Source: VXOI01 sp965197575 (GTDB lineage: Bacteria; Chloroflexota; Dehalococcoidia; Lucifugimonadales; UBA3495). Taken from it: a DNA stretch of 64,000 nt. Below the pieces are notes generated by a model that saw only the letters and a program-made list of their open reading frames with translations, did not search any database and had not been told where the DNA came from. The stretch is taken from positions 2,418,001 to 2,482,000 of the forward strand of contig OZ240214.1 of assembly GCA_965197575.1 (NCBI GenBank), in the 5' to 3' direction. Shown here piece by piece: positions 36,101 to 43,828 of this stretch; positions within the stretch are counted from its first letter, which is position 1, and each line of letters opens with the position of its first letter. A program made the position numbers and the translations under genes.

Positions 36101-37754
36101 GGTCAGCGACAACAAGGACGCTGACGGCGAAGCCGATACGGCGATTGACGACACTATCACGGTGACCATCACGGTCACCGATGAGAACGAACCACCGGCT
36201 TTTCCGGATACAGACCCCAACACCGATGGCGTACAGAAGGAAGAAACAAGAGAGGTGGCCGAGAACACGCCGACGAGTACCAACATCGGCGACCCGGTTA
36301 CGGCCACCGACCCGGACGCTGGCGAAACGCTGAACTACACCTTGGGCGGGACCGACGCCGCGTCCTTCGACATTGTGGAAACGTCGGGGCAGTTGCAGAC
36401 CAAGGCCGCCCTGGACCATGAGACCAAGGCCACCTACACGGTCACGGTGACCGCGACCGATCCGTCCGCCGCCACCGGCACTATCACGGTGACCATCACG
36501 GTCACCGACGTGAACGAACCGCCGCCCGCCCCTGCCGCGCCGACAGTGGAAGCGGCCTCCACCAACGGGCACAACAGGCTGAGCGTAAGTTGGCAAGCGC
36601 CCGATGCCACTGGCATCCCTGCCATAACCGGCTACGACGCAGAGTACCGGAAGAAGGACCCTACGGAGGAATGGGGCGCGGCCAACGTCACGGTTTCCGG
36701 CGTCGGCGCCACCATTACCGGCGTGACGCCCAAGACACTCTACGAAGTACAGGTGCGGGCGAAGAACGACGAGGGCGAAGGCAAATGGTCGCCTCCGGGA
36801 ACAGGCAAGACCAGAACAGCCCCCGCCCGCGACGGCGGTAGCGGCGGCAGCAACAGCGGCGGCGGTGGCGGCGGCAGCAACAGCGGCGGCGGCGGTGGCA
36901 GTAGCGGCAGGAGTAGCAGCAGCAGCGGAAGTGGTGGTGGCAGCTCCTCACCACCAGTGAACAACCCGCCGGTGTTCACGGAAGAGCCCAGCGCGGCGCG
37001 CTCGGTGGCGGAAAACACGGCGGCGGACCGGAACATCGGCGACCCGGTCACGGCTACCGATCCTGACAAGGACCCGCTGACTTACGCCCTCGGAGGCGCC
37101 GACTCGGCTTCCTTCACCGTCGATGAGGATTCCGGTCAGTTGAAGACCAAGGCGGTGCTGGACTTCGAGTCCAAGTCCACCTACACGGTGACGGTAACCG
37201 TCGACGACGGCAAAAATGGCGTTGCCGCCATTGACGTGACCATTGACGTGACCGACGTGGTCGAGGCGCCCATCGACAAGCCGGAAACGGTGTCACAGCC
37301 ATTCACCCAGGTCCCAGCGCCACTGCCCGCGGCACAGCCGGTCACTGTGGCGCCTGTTGTAATAGTGAACGAAAAGGGTGATCTGGGTTCTCAAGGCCCG
37401 CAAGGCCGGCAAGGCCAGCAAGGAGAGGCCGGGCCGGTCGGCGTGTCAGGCCCGCAAGGCCCACAAGGCCCGCGCGGCAGCGCCGGCCCCCCGGGTTATA
37501 ATGGCTCGAGCGGCGTAGATGGCCCCCGCGGGCTGACCGGCGAGCAGGGACCACCGGGAGACGATGCGTCGACTCGGACGAAATACATCGCTCTCACCGT
37601 CGCGTTGGTCACCCTGCCCCTGGTCCTGCTCCTCTGGGCTTGGGACTGGCTAAGAACGCCTAACCGGCCTCGAAACCGTCGCCCAACCGGCCGCGGGCCC
37701 CGGCCAACCCAGACCGGCCGTCCGGCCCATCCACACGGGGAAGAGCCGGAATAG
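30057..37754 (+). CDS. Giant cadherin-repeat, FN3 and collagen-like membrane-anchored surface protein
   Basis: 2565 codons. About 20 cadherin-like repeats of two kinds: type A (EPPAF..ET..R.VAENTAAG, then GTDAASFDI, SGQLQTKA.LDYE) and type B (G..DYAENGTGPVATYTA, LSGDD, LTF.TPPDYE). Two Ig-like units of the form TVSL...ATLTDPDGSVSG..W.WAR interrupt the row. Near the C-terminus are an FN3 domain (PAAPTVEAASTN...YEVQVRAKNDEGEGKWS), a Gly/Ser linker, one more cadherin repeat, 20-odd collagen-like G-x-y triplets (QGPQGRQGQQGEAGP) and a transmembrane helix (YIALTVALVTLPLVLLLWAW) with an Arg/Pro-rich cytoplasmic tail. Role in adhesion is inference from architecture. Confidence 0.9.
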   Translation: MVVMIVAGRGGEGVSADTCLYVSRSAPAGSEIYYPGYVTDPDRDEVRYSLGGTDAGLFRIGPLSGDLYTRDAHAYNGRGPDGIFEITITATDPSGESGSITAALKPSGSSENPAVNGPSDITYPENGTWPLATYTATNQRGPTRGWIIGVEPGGGDGDFFDIDDDGVLTFTQPPDYEDPADENGNNKYDFTIMAYDTNPPRGQRPGQTFYSVSVTVVDVPGEVLEIHGPTAVDYAENGSDAVHTYTVSNADGPVAWSLSGDDADEFSISNSGELTFNTPPDYENPTDADGENDYLLSITVIETGDGGDQAKIEPVRVEVTNVNEPPAFDEGETASRSVGENASPGDPIGEPVEATDPDGDGLTYTLEGADASSFDIDSYSGQLWTSAPLDYETKDSYSVTVSVSDNEDAEGNHDPTADDTITVTIDVTDANDPPAFPTQTATRTVAENTAAGQPIGLPVEATDLDAGDFLTYSLDNVGAQSFSIVGTSGQLQTKAPLDHEAKGSYTVTVTATDGSGASATIGVTITVTDANDPPAFSAETDTRTVAENTAAGEDFDAPVAATDPDDGDTLTYTLGGTDVASFDIVATSGQLQTKGALDYETKSSYTVTVMASDSSNASDTITVTITVTNADDAGTVTLSTNQPSARTEITATLADLDDGVTGKTWQWARSTDRNSWSDISSATQATYTTVDGDVGHYLRATVSYTDGHGPNKSAQAVSDNAVQAGANRPPEFGAAPAIREVPENTEAGENVGAPVAATDPDTGDTLTYTLDATSAEFFGIVESTGQLLTKADLDHEAKSSYTVTVTVTDLSNASDSITVTITVTDVNEPPAFPGFSDSREVAENTPAGQNVGDPVEAKDPEGNTLTYSLTGLGSESFDIVESSGQLLTKAPLDYETTPSHRYTVEVSVTDGEKAGEDITIVVRVTNVDEPPTVTGDAGISYAENRTDAVATYSATDPEGVTTFTWSLSGDDSSYFSGSGGVLTFDSPPDFEDLADADTDNIYEVTVEASDGTVKGTLEVKVTVTGVNEAPAFPSSETGDRSVPENTPSGQDIGALVAATDPDDGDILTYTLDGTDAASFDIDASSGQLKTKSDLDHEGQTSYTVTVTATDSSDASDTIMVTIDVTNVNEPPKLTGLSSVDYAENGTGPVATYTADDPENATIQWSPTGADASHFTVSTGGVLTFNSPPDHENPADTGTDSNYLVTVNASDGTHTDTMTVTVTVTDVNEAPAFATETATRSVAENTAAAQDIGAPVEATDPDADDSLAYTLDGADAEFFTIVESTGQLQTSAALDFETKDSYTVTVTASDGSLSGSQEVTITVTDANEPPAFDDGPHTRTVAENTEADENIGAPLTATDPDAGATLTYTLEGTDAASFDIDASSGQLQTKADLDYETKASYSVEVSVHDSKADDGTGDSAADDTITVTVTITNVDEEGTVSLSSLQPQVDTALEATLTDPDGSVSGATWVWARFPRGGEWTDISGVTSASYTPVADDVGKILRATVSYTDGHGSGKSAQEVSENAVQVAPPTNDPPAFSTETADRNIAENTAAGEDIGAPVTATDPDQNTLTYSLGGTDAASFGIVQTAGQLQTKAALDYESQKTYTVTVTATDPSGESDSITVTITVNNVDEAPVIGLSASIDYPENYTGRVATYTAIDPEGKTITWKLSGDDSEDFQISAGGELTFKTPPDHEAPADADENNMYEVTVEASDGAETGSLTLTITVTNVNEALELTGEAGIEYAENGTGPVTTYTANDPEDGEITWTWAGDDSDDFSITSGELTFKTPPDYEAATDADENNVYLVTVEASDGEHTDTLDVRVTVTNVNEPPEFLSGETGARSVAENTAAGQDIGGPVAATDQDGDSLTYTLEGADAASFDIDSSTGQLQTKAALDYEADPSYTVTVSVSDGKDDDGNADTAVDNTITVTITVTNVNEPPAFDGETTARPVAENTAAGQTIGLPVAATDQDTGETLTYTLGGTDAGDFDIDAPSGQLQTKAPLDRETKDSYSVTVSVSDNKDADGEADTAIDDTITVTITVTDENEPPAFPDTDPNTDGVQKEETREVAENTPTSTNIGDPVTATDPDAGETLNYTLGGTDAASFDIVETSGQLQTKAALDHETKATYTVTVTATDPSAATGTITVTITVTDVNEPPPAPAAPTVEAASTNGHNRLSVSWQAPDATGIPAITGYDAEYRKKDPTEEWGAANVTVSGVGATITGVTPKTLYEVQVRAKNDEGEGKWSPPGTGKTRTAPARDGGSGGSNSGGGGGGSNSGGGGGSSGRSSSSSGSGGGSSSPPVNNPPVFTEEPSAARSVAENTAADRNIGDPVTATDPDKDPLTYALGGADSASFTVDEDSGQLKTKAVLDFESKSTYTVTVTVDDGKNGVAAIDVTIDVTDVVEAPIDKPETVSQPFTQVPAPLPAAQPVTVAPVVIVNEKGDLGSQGPQGRQGQQGEAGPVGVSGPQGPQGPRGSAGPPGYNGSSGVDGPRGLTGEQGPPGDDASTRTKYIALTVALVTLPLVLLLWAWDWLRTPNRPRNRRPTGRGPRPTQTGRPAHPHGEEPE

Positions 37755-37821
37755 GCAGACAAGCATGACTCAGGATCATGTGCCGCAAGGCGTGGGAGTT
37801 CGAGTCTCCCCACGCCCGCCA
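37737..37821 (+). tRNA. tRNA-Leu(CAG) with degenerate 5' half (probable remnant or att site)
   Basis: From 37749 the sequence is a clear class II tRNA: D-loop GAATAGGCAGA, perfect anticodon stem CATGA/TCATG with loop CTCAGGA (anticodon CAG), long variable arm TGCCGCAAGGCGT, T-arm GGGAG-TTCGAGT-CTCCC, acceptor CACGCCC, then G and encoded CCA (37819-37821). The 5' acceptor GGGGAAG pairs with only 4 of 7 bases, and the D-stem is broken; this part overlaps the last codons of the cadherin gene. A 3' portion of this kind is what element insertion at tRNA genes leaves behind. Confidence 0.55.
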
Positions 37822-37872
37822 AACTACACAAAATCAAGGACCTTCCTGTTGCGGTTCCGCTTGGGACTGTAA
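37820..37872. repeat. Imperfect direct repeat, left copy (directly after the tRNA end)
   Basis: CAAACTACACAAAATCAAG at the start, then CCTTCCTGTTGCGGTTC and TGTAA. The copy at 39017-39068 shares the words ACAAAATCAAG, TGTTGCGGTTC and TGTAA in the same order and spacing. It starts inside the CCA end of the tRNA-Leu. Confidence 0.7.
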
Positions 37873-38378
37873 CGGGATCAACTGTTCTACACTGTCCGGT
37901 GTAAGCTCACCGAGAATTCATAAATTAAGCCGTAGGCCCCTGCCATCATGACAGGGACTTACGGTTTGCCGTGCCTATTGCTCGCGGTAACCCGCCAGAG
38001 GTTGCCGGAACCAGCCCATCCCGGCGGATCTCCGTTCCTCATTGCACCCCGTTCTCCCCGGCTTGGCAGACGGCAGCTGGCATCTTACGTTGATAAACGG
38101 ACCGGTTTCCGATGGCCTACCCATCATATAATTTATCGCCGTAAAGGAATCTTGGGCCTGCCCTGTCACCTTGCAATCCTCCACGGTCCGTTGAGCCCAG
38201 GTTGCCGCCCCAGGTACAGGAACCGGTGCTAGAGGATGAATCCCAAGATCCGCAGCGCGCAGACACAAGAGATTCATTACATACTGGTGGTGGGAGATCG
38301 GGAGCGGGGAGCCTGGGGGGTACTCTCCGTCGGGGCGCTGCCGGAGCGGTTGGGAGAGGAAGTGGGGCGGAGTAAGTT
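37873..38378. other. Gene-free left arm of the repeat-bounded cassette
   Basis: About 500 bp. It has an imperfect hairpin at 37926-37969 (AAGCCGTAGG...CTTACGGTTT) and no credible gene. A competing open frame from 38236 overlaps the next gene and lacks family sense. Confidence 0.5.
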
Positions 38379-39008
38379 ATGGAACGAGAATCTGGATGCA
38401 AGTGCTCTCCTATATGGCTCATCGGGGATTCCCCACCTGAACATTGGAAAGACAAACTATCTGTACCCTTGGACTCGAAGCACCCGTCCCGTCACGACAT
38501 TTGGACTCCGGTTGTCGACGGAATCCAAGAACGCGTGTTCCGGGCTGATCGGCGAAGGGTTGATACTTCCCGACTTTACTTGAGAAATGCGGTCCAAAAT
38601 CATAAATGTAAAGAGGCAACCAACAGCAAAGAGTGGAGCAAGCTGGAGAAGGAAATAAAAGAATTTCGAGCGTTACTGAAACAATACAAACCCACTCTTG
38701 TGTTCACCTTTGGCTCGTTTGCCTTCGAATTCGCAAACAGGAGCCTTAGCATAGATGAAAAGAAAGCGTATACCTATTGGAGCACAAAACGGCTTGGGGA
38801 ACAGTTTCGGCGGAGTGTTGATAAATTTTCTTTGAACCAAGTGAACGCGCTTCCGTTGCTGCATGTAAGCATAGCTCGAGGTAAATTCTTGGAGAGCCAC
38901 GAATACCTCACTTGCGAAAAGGATGGGAATTGCTTCGATTATGTGGCCGACAAGGTTTCTCATCTTCTTCTAAAACATAAGGACGCCCTCCATGTCTGGG
39001 TTAATTAG
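38379..39008 (+). CDS. Hypothetical protein, possibly uracil-DNA-glycosylase-like fold
   Basis: 209 aa. Ordered pieces recall the UDG superfamily: WLIGDSPPEHWKDKL near the N-terminus (GxSP..E pattern), RLYLRNAVQNHK (y-x-x-N-V/A), KPTLVFTFGSFAFEFA (P-x-x-x-x-x-x-G-x-x-A) and LPLLHVSIARGKF (H in a late loop). None is a full match, so the call is weak. Codon use and base composition are noticeably more AT-rich than the neighbours, and the gene sits alone between direct repeats, suggesting acquisition. The start is uncertain. Confidence 0.5.
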   Translation: MERESGCKCSPIWLIGDSPPEHWKDKLSVPLDSKHPSRHDIWTPVVDGIQERVFRADRRRVDTSRLYLRNAVQNHKCKEATNSKEWSKLEKEIKEFRALLKQYKPTLVFTFGSFAFEFANRSLSIDEKKAYTYWSTKRLGEQFRRSVDKFSLNQVNALPLLHVSIARGKFLESHEYLTCEKDGNCFDYVADKVSHLLLKHKDALHVWVN

Positions 39009-39016
39009 GGACCCAT

Positions 39017-39068
39017 CAAACTGGACAAAATCAAGAGCCTTCGTGTTGCGGTTCGTTTTGGAGTGTAA
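39017..39068. repeat. Imperfect direct repeat, right copy
   Basis: CAAACTGGACAAAATCAAG, CCTTCGTGTTGCGGTTC and TGTAA, in direct orientation relative to 37820-37872. The two copies bracket a ~1.2-kb cassette with one gene. Confidence 0.7.
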
Positions 39069-39143
39069 TCTGGCCTGCGGTTTGGCCTAACCGAGGCAGA
39101 TTCCGATGAGGTGAACCTGGAAAATTGGACAAGCAGCTAAAAA

Positions 39144-39256
39144 ACTATCCCAAAACTGGTGCAGTACCCAACCCGCTATTCCCGCGCAGGTGGAAATCCA
39201 TAGGTTTAAGCCATATTCGAGTGGAGGTTAGCAGGACCAGTTAGTTTTGAGATAGT
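39144..39256. mobile_element. 113-bp MITE-like element
   Basis: Ends are inverted: ACTATCCCAAAACT (39144-39157) and AGTTTTGAGATAGT (39243-39256), 13 of 14 matching. The right end is identical to the end of the IS5-type remnant at 43847-43860. There is no coding capacity between. The surrounding 345-bp gap holds nothing else. Confidence 0.6.
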
Positions 39257-39353
39257 CACTTGGCCGACTAAGCTGTGACGCTCCTGCGGCCCATGCTATC
39301 CAGCAAGGGGCGCCTTGGCATGACCCCCGCCCTCCCGGCGCGCAACGAAAACT

Positions 39354-40655
39354 TTAGCCGACGCCGGACTCAGTCGGCCGGGTAGTGGTGGAAGCTCTTC
39401 TTTCCTGCGGAAGTGAGGTCGGCTTTTTGGCCAACAGAAACAGCACACCGCTCATCATTCCCAAACCTCCGATGACCAGGAACGAAACGGTGTAGCTTGC
39501 GGTCGCGTCGAACATGAACGCCGCGAAGAGCGGGGCGGCCAACATAAGCGCGTACATGGGCGCGCTGGACAGGCCGGTGATGGTGGCAAAGGCTCTTTCG
39601 CCGAAGTAGTCGCCGCGTATCGCGGTGGTAAGCGGATTTCGCCCACCGAATCCTACACCGAATGTTGCGGCAAAGAGCACAGCCATCGGTAAACTATGGA
39701 CAAACACCGCCATGAGAAAACCGCCAGCCTGAATAAAACCGAAGAAGGATATGACGACGTTCTTTGGGAGCCTGTCCCCCGCGTAGCCGCCGATTAACTG
39801 GAAAATCGCGGCCACCCCCAAGGCGACCGAAAACATGTTTGCCGCCGCCTGCAGGGACAAGCCCCGGTCCGTTAGCATGGGTACGAGGTGCACGGTCAAG
39901 GTCGCGAAAAGTATGCTGGAGAAAGCATGGCCGAAAGTGATCAGCCAGAATGCGTGGGTCCGTATCGCTTGCCGCCCGGTGAATTGTAGCTGGTCCGGCG
40001 AGGCCGCTCTCCTGACGGGCCTTGCCGCCTCACGCACCGCCTGGTCCGGTCGGTCTCCGTCGGGGAGCAGGCCATAGTCTTCCGGGCGTACCCGGATCAA
40101 CCGGGACATCGGCCACGCCAGGCACAAGAACACCACCCCAATCCATTGGGCGGTGACGCTCCAGCCGTGACTGCCCGGGGTTACTGCCCACGCCAGAATC
40201 GGCACCAGCACGAGCCCGCCCAATGGGGAACCCTCACCGGCAATCGCCATAGCCAAGCCCCGCTTTCGCACGAACCACCGGTTGACTACTGACATGTACG
40301 GCAGCCAGGTACCCGCAGCCGTACCCAGCATGATCAACCCGTAGGACAGGTAAAAGGTGAAAATGTTCTCGGTACGGCTGAAAAGGAGAAAGCCCAGGCC
40401 GGTTATTACCATCCCGATGAGGACCATCCGGCGGGGACCCAGCCGGTCGATCAAGTACCCCATCAAAGGCCCGATAATGCTGCCCTCAAGCTGGGCCATG
40501 GAAAATGCGCCGGTCAACTGGGCCCGGCTCCACCCGAACTGCAACTCCAGGGCCTTGATCCACACGCCGACACCGCTCCAGACCGGGCCGCTCGACAAAG
40601 CGTTGACGAGCAGGGCCGAGCTGACTAATATCCACCCATAGAACAACGTTCTCAC
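39354..40655 (-). CDS. MFS transporter
   Basis: 433 aa with about 12 hydrophobic segments. MFS signatures: DRLGPRRMVLIGM (loop 2-3, D-R-x-G-x-R), the central hydrophilic loop (residues ~195-225, RPEDYGLLPDGD), and GYAGDRLPKN (loop 8-9). The set resembles the monocarboxylate/oxalate (OFA, MCT) branch. GTG at 40655 is the start, overlapping the stop of a tiny upstream frame (GTGA). It probably imports an organic acid; the neighbouring amidohydrolase may act on it (inference). Confidence 0.88.
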   Translation of the reverse strand: MRTLFYGWILVSSALLVNALSSGPVWSGVGVWIKALELQFGWSRAQLTGAFSMAQLEGSIIGPLMGYLIDRLGPRRMVLIGMVITGLGFLLFSRTENIFTFYLSYGLIMLGTAAGTWLPYMSVVNRWFVRKRGLAMAIAGEGSPLGGLVLVPILAWAVTPGSHGWSVTAQWIGVVFLCLAWPMSRLIRVRPEDYGLLPDGDRPDQAVREAARPVRRAASPDQLQFTGRQAIRTHAFWLITFGHAFSSILFATLTVHLVPMLTDRGLSLQAAANMFSVALGVAAIFQLIGGYAGDRLPKNVVISFFGFIQAGGFLMAVFVHSLPMAVLFAATFGVGFGGRNPLTTAIRGDYFGERAFATITGLSSAPMYALMLAAPLFAAFMFDATASYTVSFLVIGGLGMMSGVLFLLAKKPTSLPQERRASTTTRPTESGVG

Positions 40656-40735
40656 CCGTCGATGGCCTTCAGGGCGGTGGCGATGGTGATGAGCAGGAAG
40701 CCCGAGGACAGAACCAGCAGAGCGGTGGTAGTCAA
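40652..40735 (-). CDS. Possible 27-aa single-span membrane peptide
   Basis: TTG 40735 to TGA 40652 reads MTTTALLVLSSGFLLITIAT plus ALKAIDG, a plausible single transmembrane helix. Its stop overlaps the MFS GTG start (GTGA), suggesting coupled translation. There is no clear ribosome site, so it remains tentative. Confidence 0.35.
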   Translation of the reverse strand: MTTTALLVLSSGFLLITIATALKAIDG

Positions 40736-41250
40736 GACGCAGACACCAATATACCTAGTCTCGACTTGAGCTTACGGCGCCAAGCCGGGTTGGCCGAAGC
40801 GGCGTTAGCGAAGGCTCAAGCGGGACACATTAAGGACAGATACCGGACCTGTCGCAACCAAAAGTCGTCTTACGAGCGTTCGGCTGCTCGGGGCCAGAGA
40901 TTGTTGGTCCAAGAGAGCCAAGCGATAGACCGGGGCTAGCTTACCACATTCCGGGCGGACGCCGGAGACTGCCGCGAGCGGTTCGGGACCGGAACGCGGA
41001 AGTATAGATCCGGATGGACATTCCGGCAAGGGTAAGTCCTCCTCATCTCTTTGGTGGTGCTAGCTTGTGCAGGCTCATTTTGTGGCTTGACTTCGTTTCA
41101 ATGCCCGAACATAATCGCCGCGATTCGTCAATGCTGAATTGCTCGGGGCCAGCTTCGCAGTGCGTTCGGATGGGGGTCGGCGCCTCAAGCTCACTGTAAT
41201 TTGGCGCCAGGTTGGAAAATCACCAAAGACTACATTCGGGGAGCTAAGCC
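40736..41250. other. Divergent intergenic region
   Basis: 515 bp between the divergent MFS and amidohydrolase genes. No gene seen; presumably promoters for both. GGGGAGC before 41251 is the amidohydrolase ribosome site. Confidence 0.6.
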
Positions 41251-42372
41251 ATGGCTGATTACAGGATCATTTCGTCCGATAACCACGTGATGGAACCTCC
41301 GGATCTATGGGTGAGCCGGATAGATGAAAAGTTCCGGGACCGGGCCCCTCGCACCAGGCTGGAGGACGACGGTGAATGGTGGTACTGCGACGGAATGAAA
41401 ATTTCTACCGGGTTCGGATTCGGTGGAGCCCAGACCGGAAGAAGGTTTGATTCGCCGGAGGAGTTGACCAGCGGCGATGTGTTTGAGAACGTCCGGCCCG
41501 GGGGCTACATCCCTGAAGAGCAGATCAAGGACATGGACCTGGACGGTATTGATGTTAGCATTCTCTATCCCACCCTTGGCCTTCAGTTGTTCAAGGTGCC
41601 GGATAGTGAGCTTCTGACTGCCGTTTTTAAGACTTACAACGATTGGCTGGCCGAGTTCTGCCAAGCCGCGCCAAAGCGTCTCGCCGGGATCGCCATGATC
41701 AACGTGGATGAAGTAGAGGTTGCGGTGGCCGAGTTGGAGCGGTGCCACAAACTGGGATTCATCGGCGGCATGATCACGGTTTACCCGCCGGAGGACCTCA
41801 GGTACGACTCGCCGGTCTACGATCCCCTTTGGGCGGCTGCTCAAGACTTGGGAATGCCTTTGGGCCTTCATGCCGCGACTAACCGGTTTGGATCGGGGGA
41901 GGGCGACCGCACCAGCACTAACCGGTTCTCCGTAACGGTGAACTTCGATCACTACGTCCGGATGTCACTTACCGACATGATGTTCTGTGGGGTGTTCGAG
42001 CGTTACCCGCGGCTGCAAATTGGGGCGGTTGAGCACGAAGTGTCATGGGCTGCCCATTTTCTGGACCGCATGGACTACAACTACACCCAACGGGCCAGAG
42101 GGGTGAGCGGCTACCGGTTTAAAGACGATATGCTTCCCAGCGACTTCTTCCGCCGGAACGTTTTCTTGGGCTTCCAGGAAGACGGATTGGGGATTCAGCT
42201 TCGGGAGATTATCGGCGTCGATACTCTGCAATGGGGCTCTGACTACCCCCATCAAGAATCCACCTTTCCAAGAAGCCGGGAAATCCTTGAAGAAATCCTG
42301 GCTGAATGCACCCTGGAGGAACGGGCCAAGATAGCCGGTGGGAACGCGGCCAGGGTTTACAACTTGAACTAG
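41251..42372 (+). CDS. Amidohydrolase (amidohydro_2, ACMSD-like)
   Basis: 373 aa TIM-barrel metal hydrolase/decarboxylase. Signatures in order: IISSDNHVMEPPDLW (D-x-H), DMDLDGIDVSILYPTLG, RLAGIAMINV, LGLHAAT (metal His), VEHEVSWAAHFLDRMD, and GSDYPHQEST (metal Asp), ending AKIAGGNAARVYNLN. These are typical of the ACMSD/gamma-resorcylate decarboxylase branch. GGGGAGC lies 8 nt before the ATG. Substrate is probably an aromatic or carboxylic compound. Confidence 0.9.
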   Translation: MADYRIISSDNHVMEPPDLWVSRIDEKFRDRAPRTRLEDDGEWWYCDGMKISTGFGFGGAQTGRRFDSPEELTSGDVFENVRPGGYIPEEQIKDMDLDGIDVSILYPTLGLQLFKVPDSELLTAVFKTYNDWLAEFCQAAPKRLAGIAMINVDEVEVAVAELERCHKLGFIGGMITVYPPEDLRYDSPVYDPLWAAAQDLGMPLGLHAATNRFGSGEGDRTSTNRFSVTVNFDHYVRMSLTDMMFCGVFERYPRLQIGAVEHEVSWAAHFLDRMDYNYTQRARGVSGYRFKDDMLPSDFFRRNVFLGFQEDGLGIQLREIIGVDTLQWGSDYPHQESTFPRSREILEEILAECTLEERAKIAGGNAARVYNLN

Positions 42373-42435
42373 GCTTGGAAGGCCTTGGCTGCCGCCGGAC
42401 GTTAGATCGCATTCTCTCACACACGTTTAGCAGCC

Positions 42436-42720
42436 GTGCAAGGCATGGGTGGAGACCTGTCCGCTATCTTGGAGTCCGCTATCCCGGTCCTTGTGGCAGC
42501 AGGAGGGATCACCGGACTCCTGGATCCGTGGCAGGGACACTTGGGCATCGGAAACCGGGTCCACTACGTACGGGATGTAATCCTGGATGAAGACCGGTCT
42601 CAAGTACGCACCGGCGCCACACCTCGAATAATGACAGCCTTGCGCAACATGACCATTAGCCTGCCCCGGATGGCCGACCTCATCGCCCACGCCCTGCTTA
42701 ATACTACAGTCGCAGATTAA
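42436..42720 (+). pseudogene. ISAs1-type transposase C-terminal remnant
   Basis: The frame has GHLGIGNRVHYVRDV, DEDRSQVRTGATPR and IMTALRNMTISL, which matches the conserved end of ISAs1/IS4-like transposases (W-x-I-E-N-x-L-H-Y-x-R-D-V...D-x-S-x-V-R-T-G...A-x-L-R-N). Here the key W is changed to L (GHLGIGN). Only the last ~90 residues remain. Confidence 0.75.
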
Positions 42721-42811
42721 CGAAGTAGAATAAGCCATCACTGGATGATGAGGTGTGGCGGTGGCGACGAGCAGGGATGAGGTGGCGGAAGTGGCCCGCT
42801 GAGCCGAAGGC

Positions 42812-43828
42812 TTGGAGCGGGTGCATGAGTGCATCGTGGGACGTTTCCGGCGTCCGGAGCCCCGCCGGCGGGTGCTGGACTATTTGCGGGGGCTGCTCAG
42901 TCCGGTGGAGCGCAAGAACGGCTGGCAACTGGCGGAGCAGGCGGGCGACGCTACCCCGGACGGGGTGCAGCGCCTGCTGTCCACCTGCCGCTGGGACGTG
43001 GACCTGGTTCGAGACGATCTCAGGGGCTACGTTGTGGAGCATCTGGCCGATGCTGACGGAGTGCTGGTGGTGGACGAGACCGGTTTCCTCAAGAAGGGGA
43101 ACAAGCCGGTGGGGGTGCAGCGGCAATACAGCGGCACGGCAGGACGGACCGAGAACTGCCAGATTGGCGTATTCCTGGCCTACGCCTGCGCCAGGGGAAG
43201 GACCCTGCTGGACCGGGAACTGCACCTTCTCCAGGTGTGGGCCGGTACAGGGGAGCGGCGCCGGGAAGCCGGGGTGCCGGAGGGGGTGGTGTTCCGGACC
43301 AAGCCGCAACTGGCCCGGGGTATGCTGGAGCGGGCAGTGGAATCGGGAGTCCCCTTCGGCTGGGTTACCGGGGATGAGGTCTGCGGCAACGGCCGCAACT
43401 TGAGGTTGTGGCTGGAACAGCAAGGTATTCCCCACGTGCTGGCGGTCAGGAGCAATGAGAATCTGTGGGTCCGGACGGACAAGGGCCCCCTTCAGGTGAG
43501 GGCGGACCGGCTGGCATCGCAGGTTGAGGAGACCGGCTGGATCAGATGGAGCGCCGGCGACGGGGCCAAGGGTATGACAATCCCACGGGACGGGAAGCGG
43601 CCAGACAGCACGGCTATGAAGCCCACATCCGGCGCATCGGGGAGGAGAAGCTGGGACGCACCGGGTGAGAAAGAGCATCCGGCGCGCCGGTGGGTGGTGG
43701 AACGGACTTTGGGCTGGCTGTCGAAATGCCGGTCCCTGCTGGTGAGATATGACAAAAGGCCAGGAACTGCGTGGGGCTGCTCCGGTTGGCCTGCGGGTTA
43801 TTGTGGTACCGCCGTTGGTGGCGCCTGA
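42812..43828 (+). pseudogene. Chimeric transposase frame: IS701-type front, IS5-type tail
   Basis: Residues ~1-255 are an IS701-family transposase: RRVLDYLRGLLSPVERKNG, LLSTCRWDVDLVRDDLRGYV, DGVLVVDETGFLKKGNKPVG (first catalytic Asp), SAGT-like AYACARGRTLLDREL, and VTGDEVCGNGRNLR (second Asp). After GDGAKG the sequence switches to an IS5-type tail, ending HPARRWVVERTLGWLSKCRSLLVRYDK. An upstream TGA at 42800 replaces a Trp codon in the N-terminal extension. The DDE triad is therefore incomplete and the frame is a fusion of two broken elements. Confidence 0.75.

Noticed and set aside
38236..38583. 115-codon frame overlapping the cassette gene
   Set aside because: Competes with the longer, more protein-like frame at 38379-39008, which continues to a sensible C-terminus.
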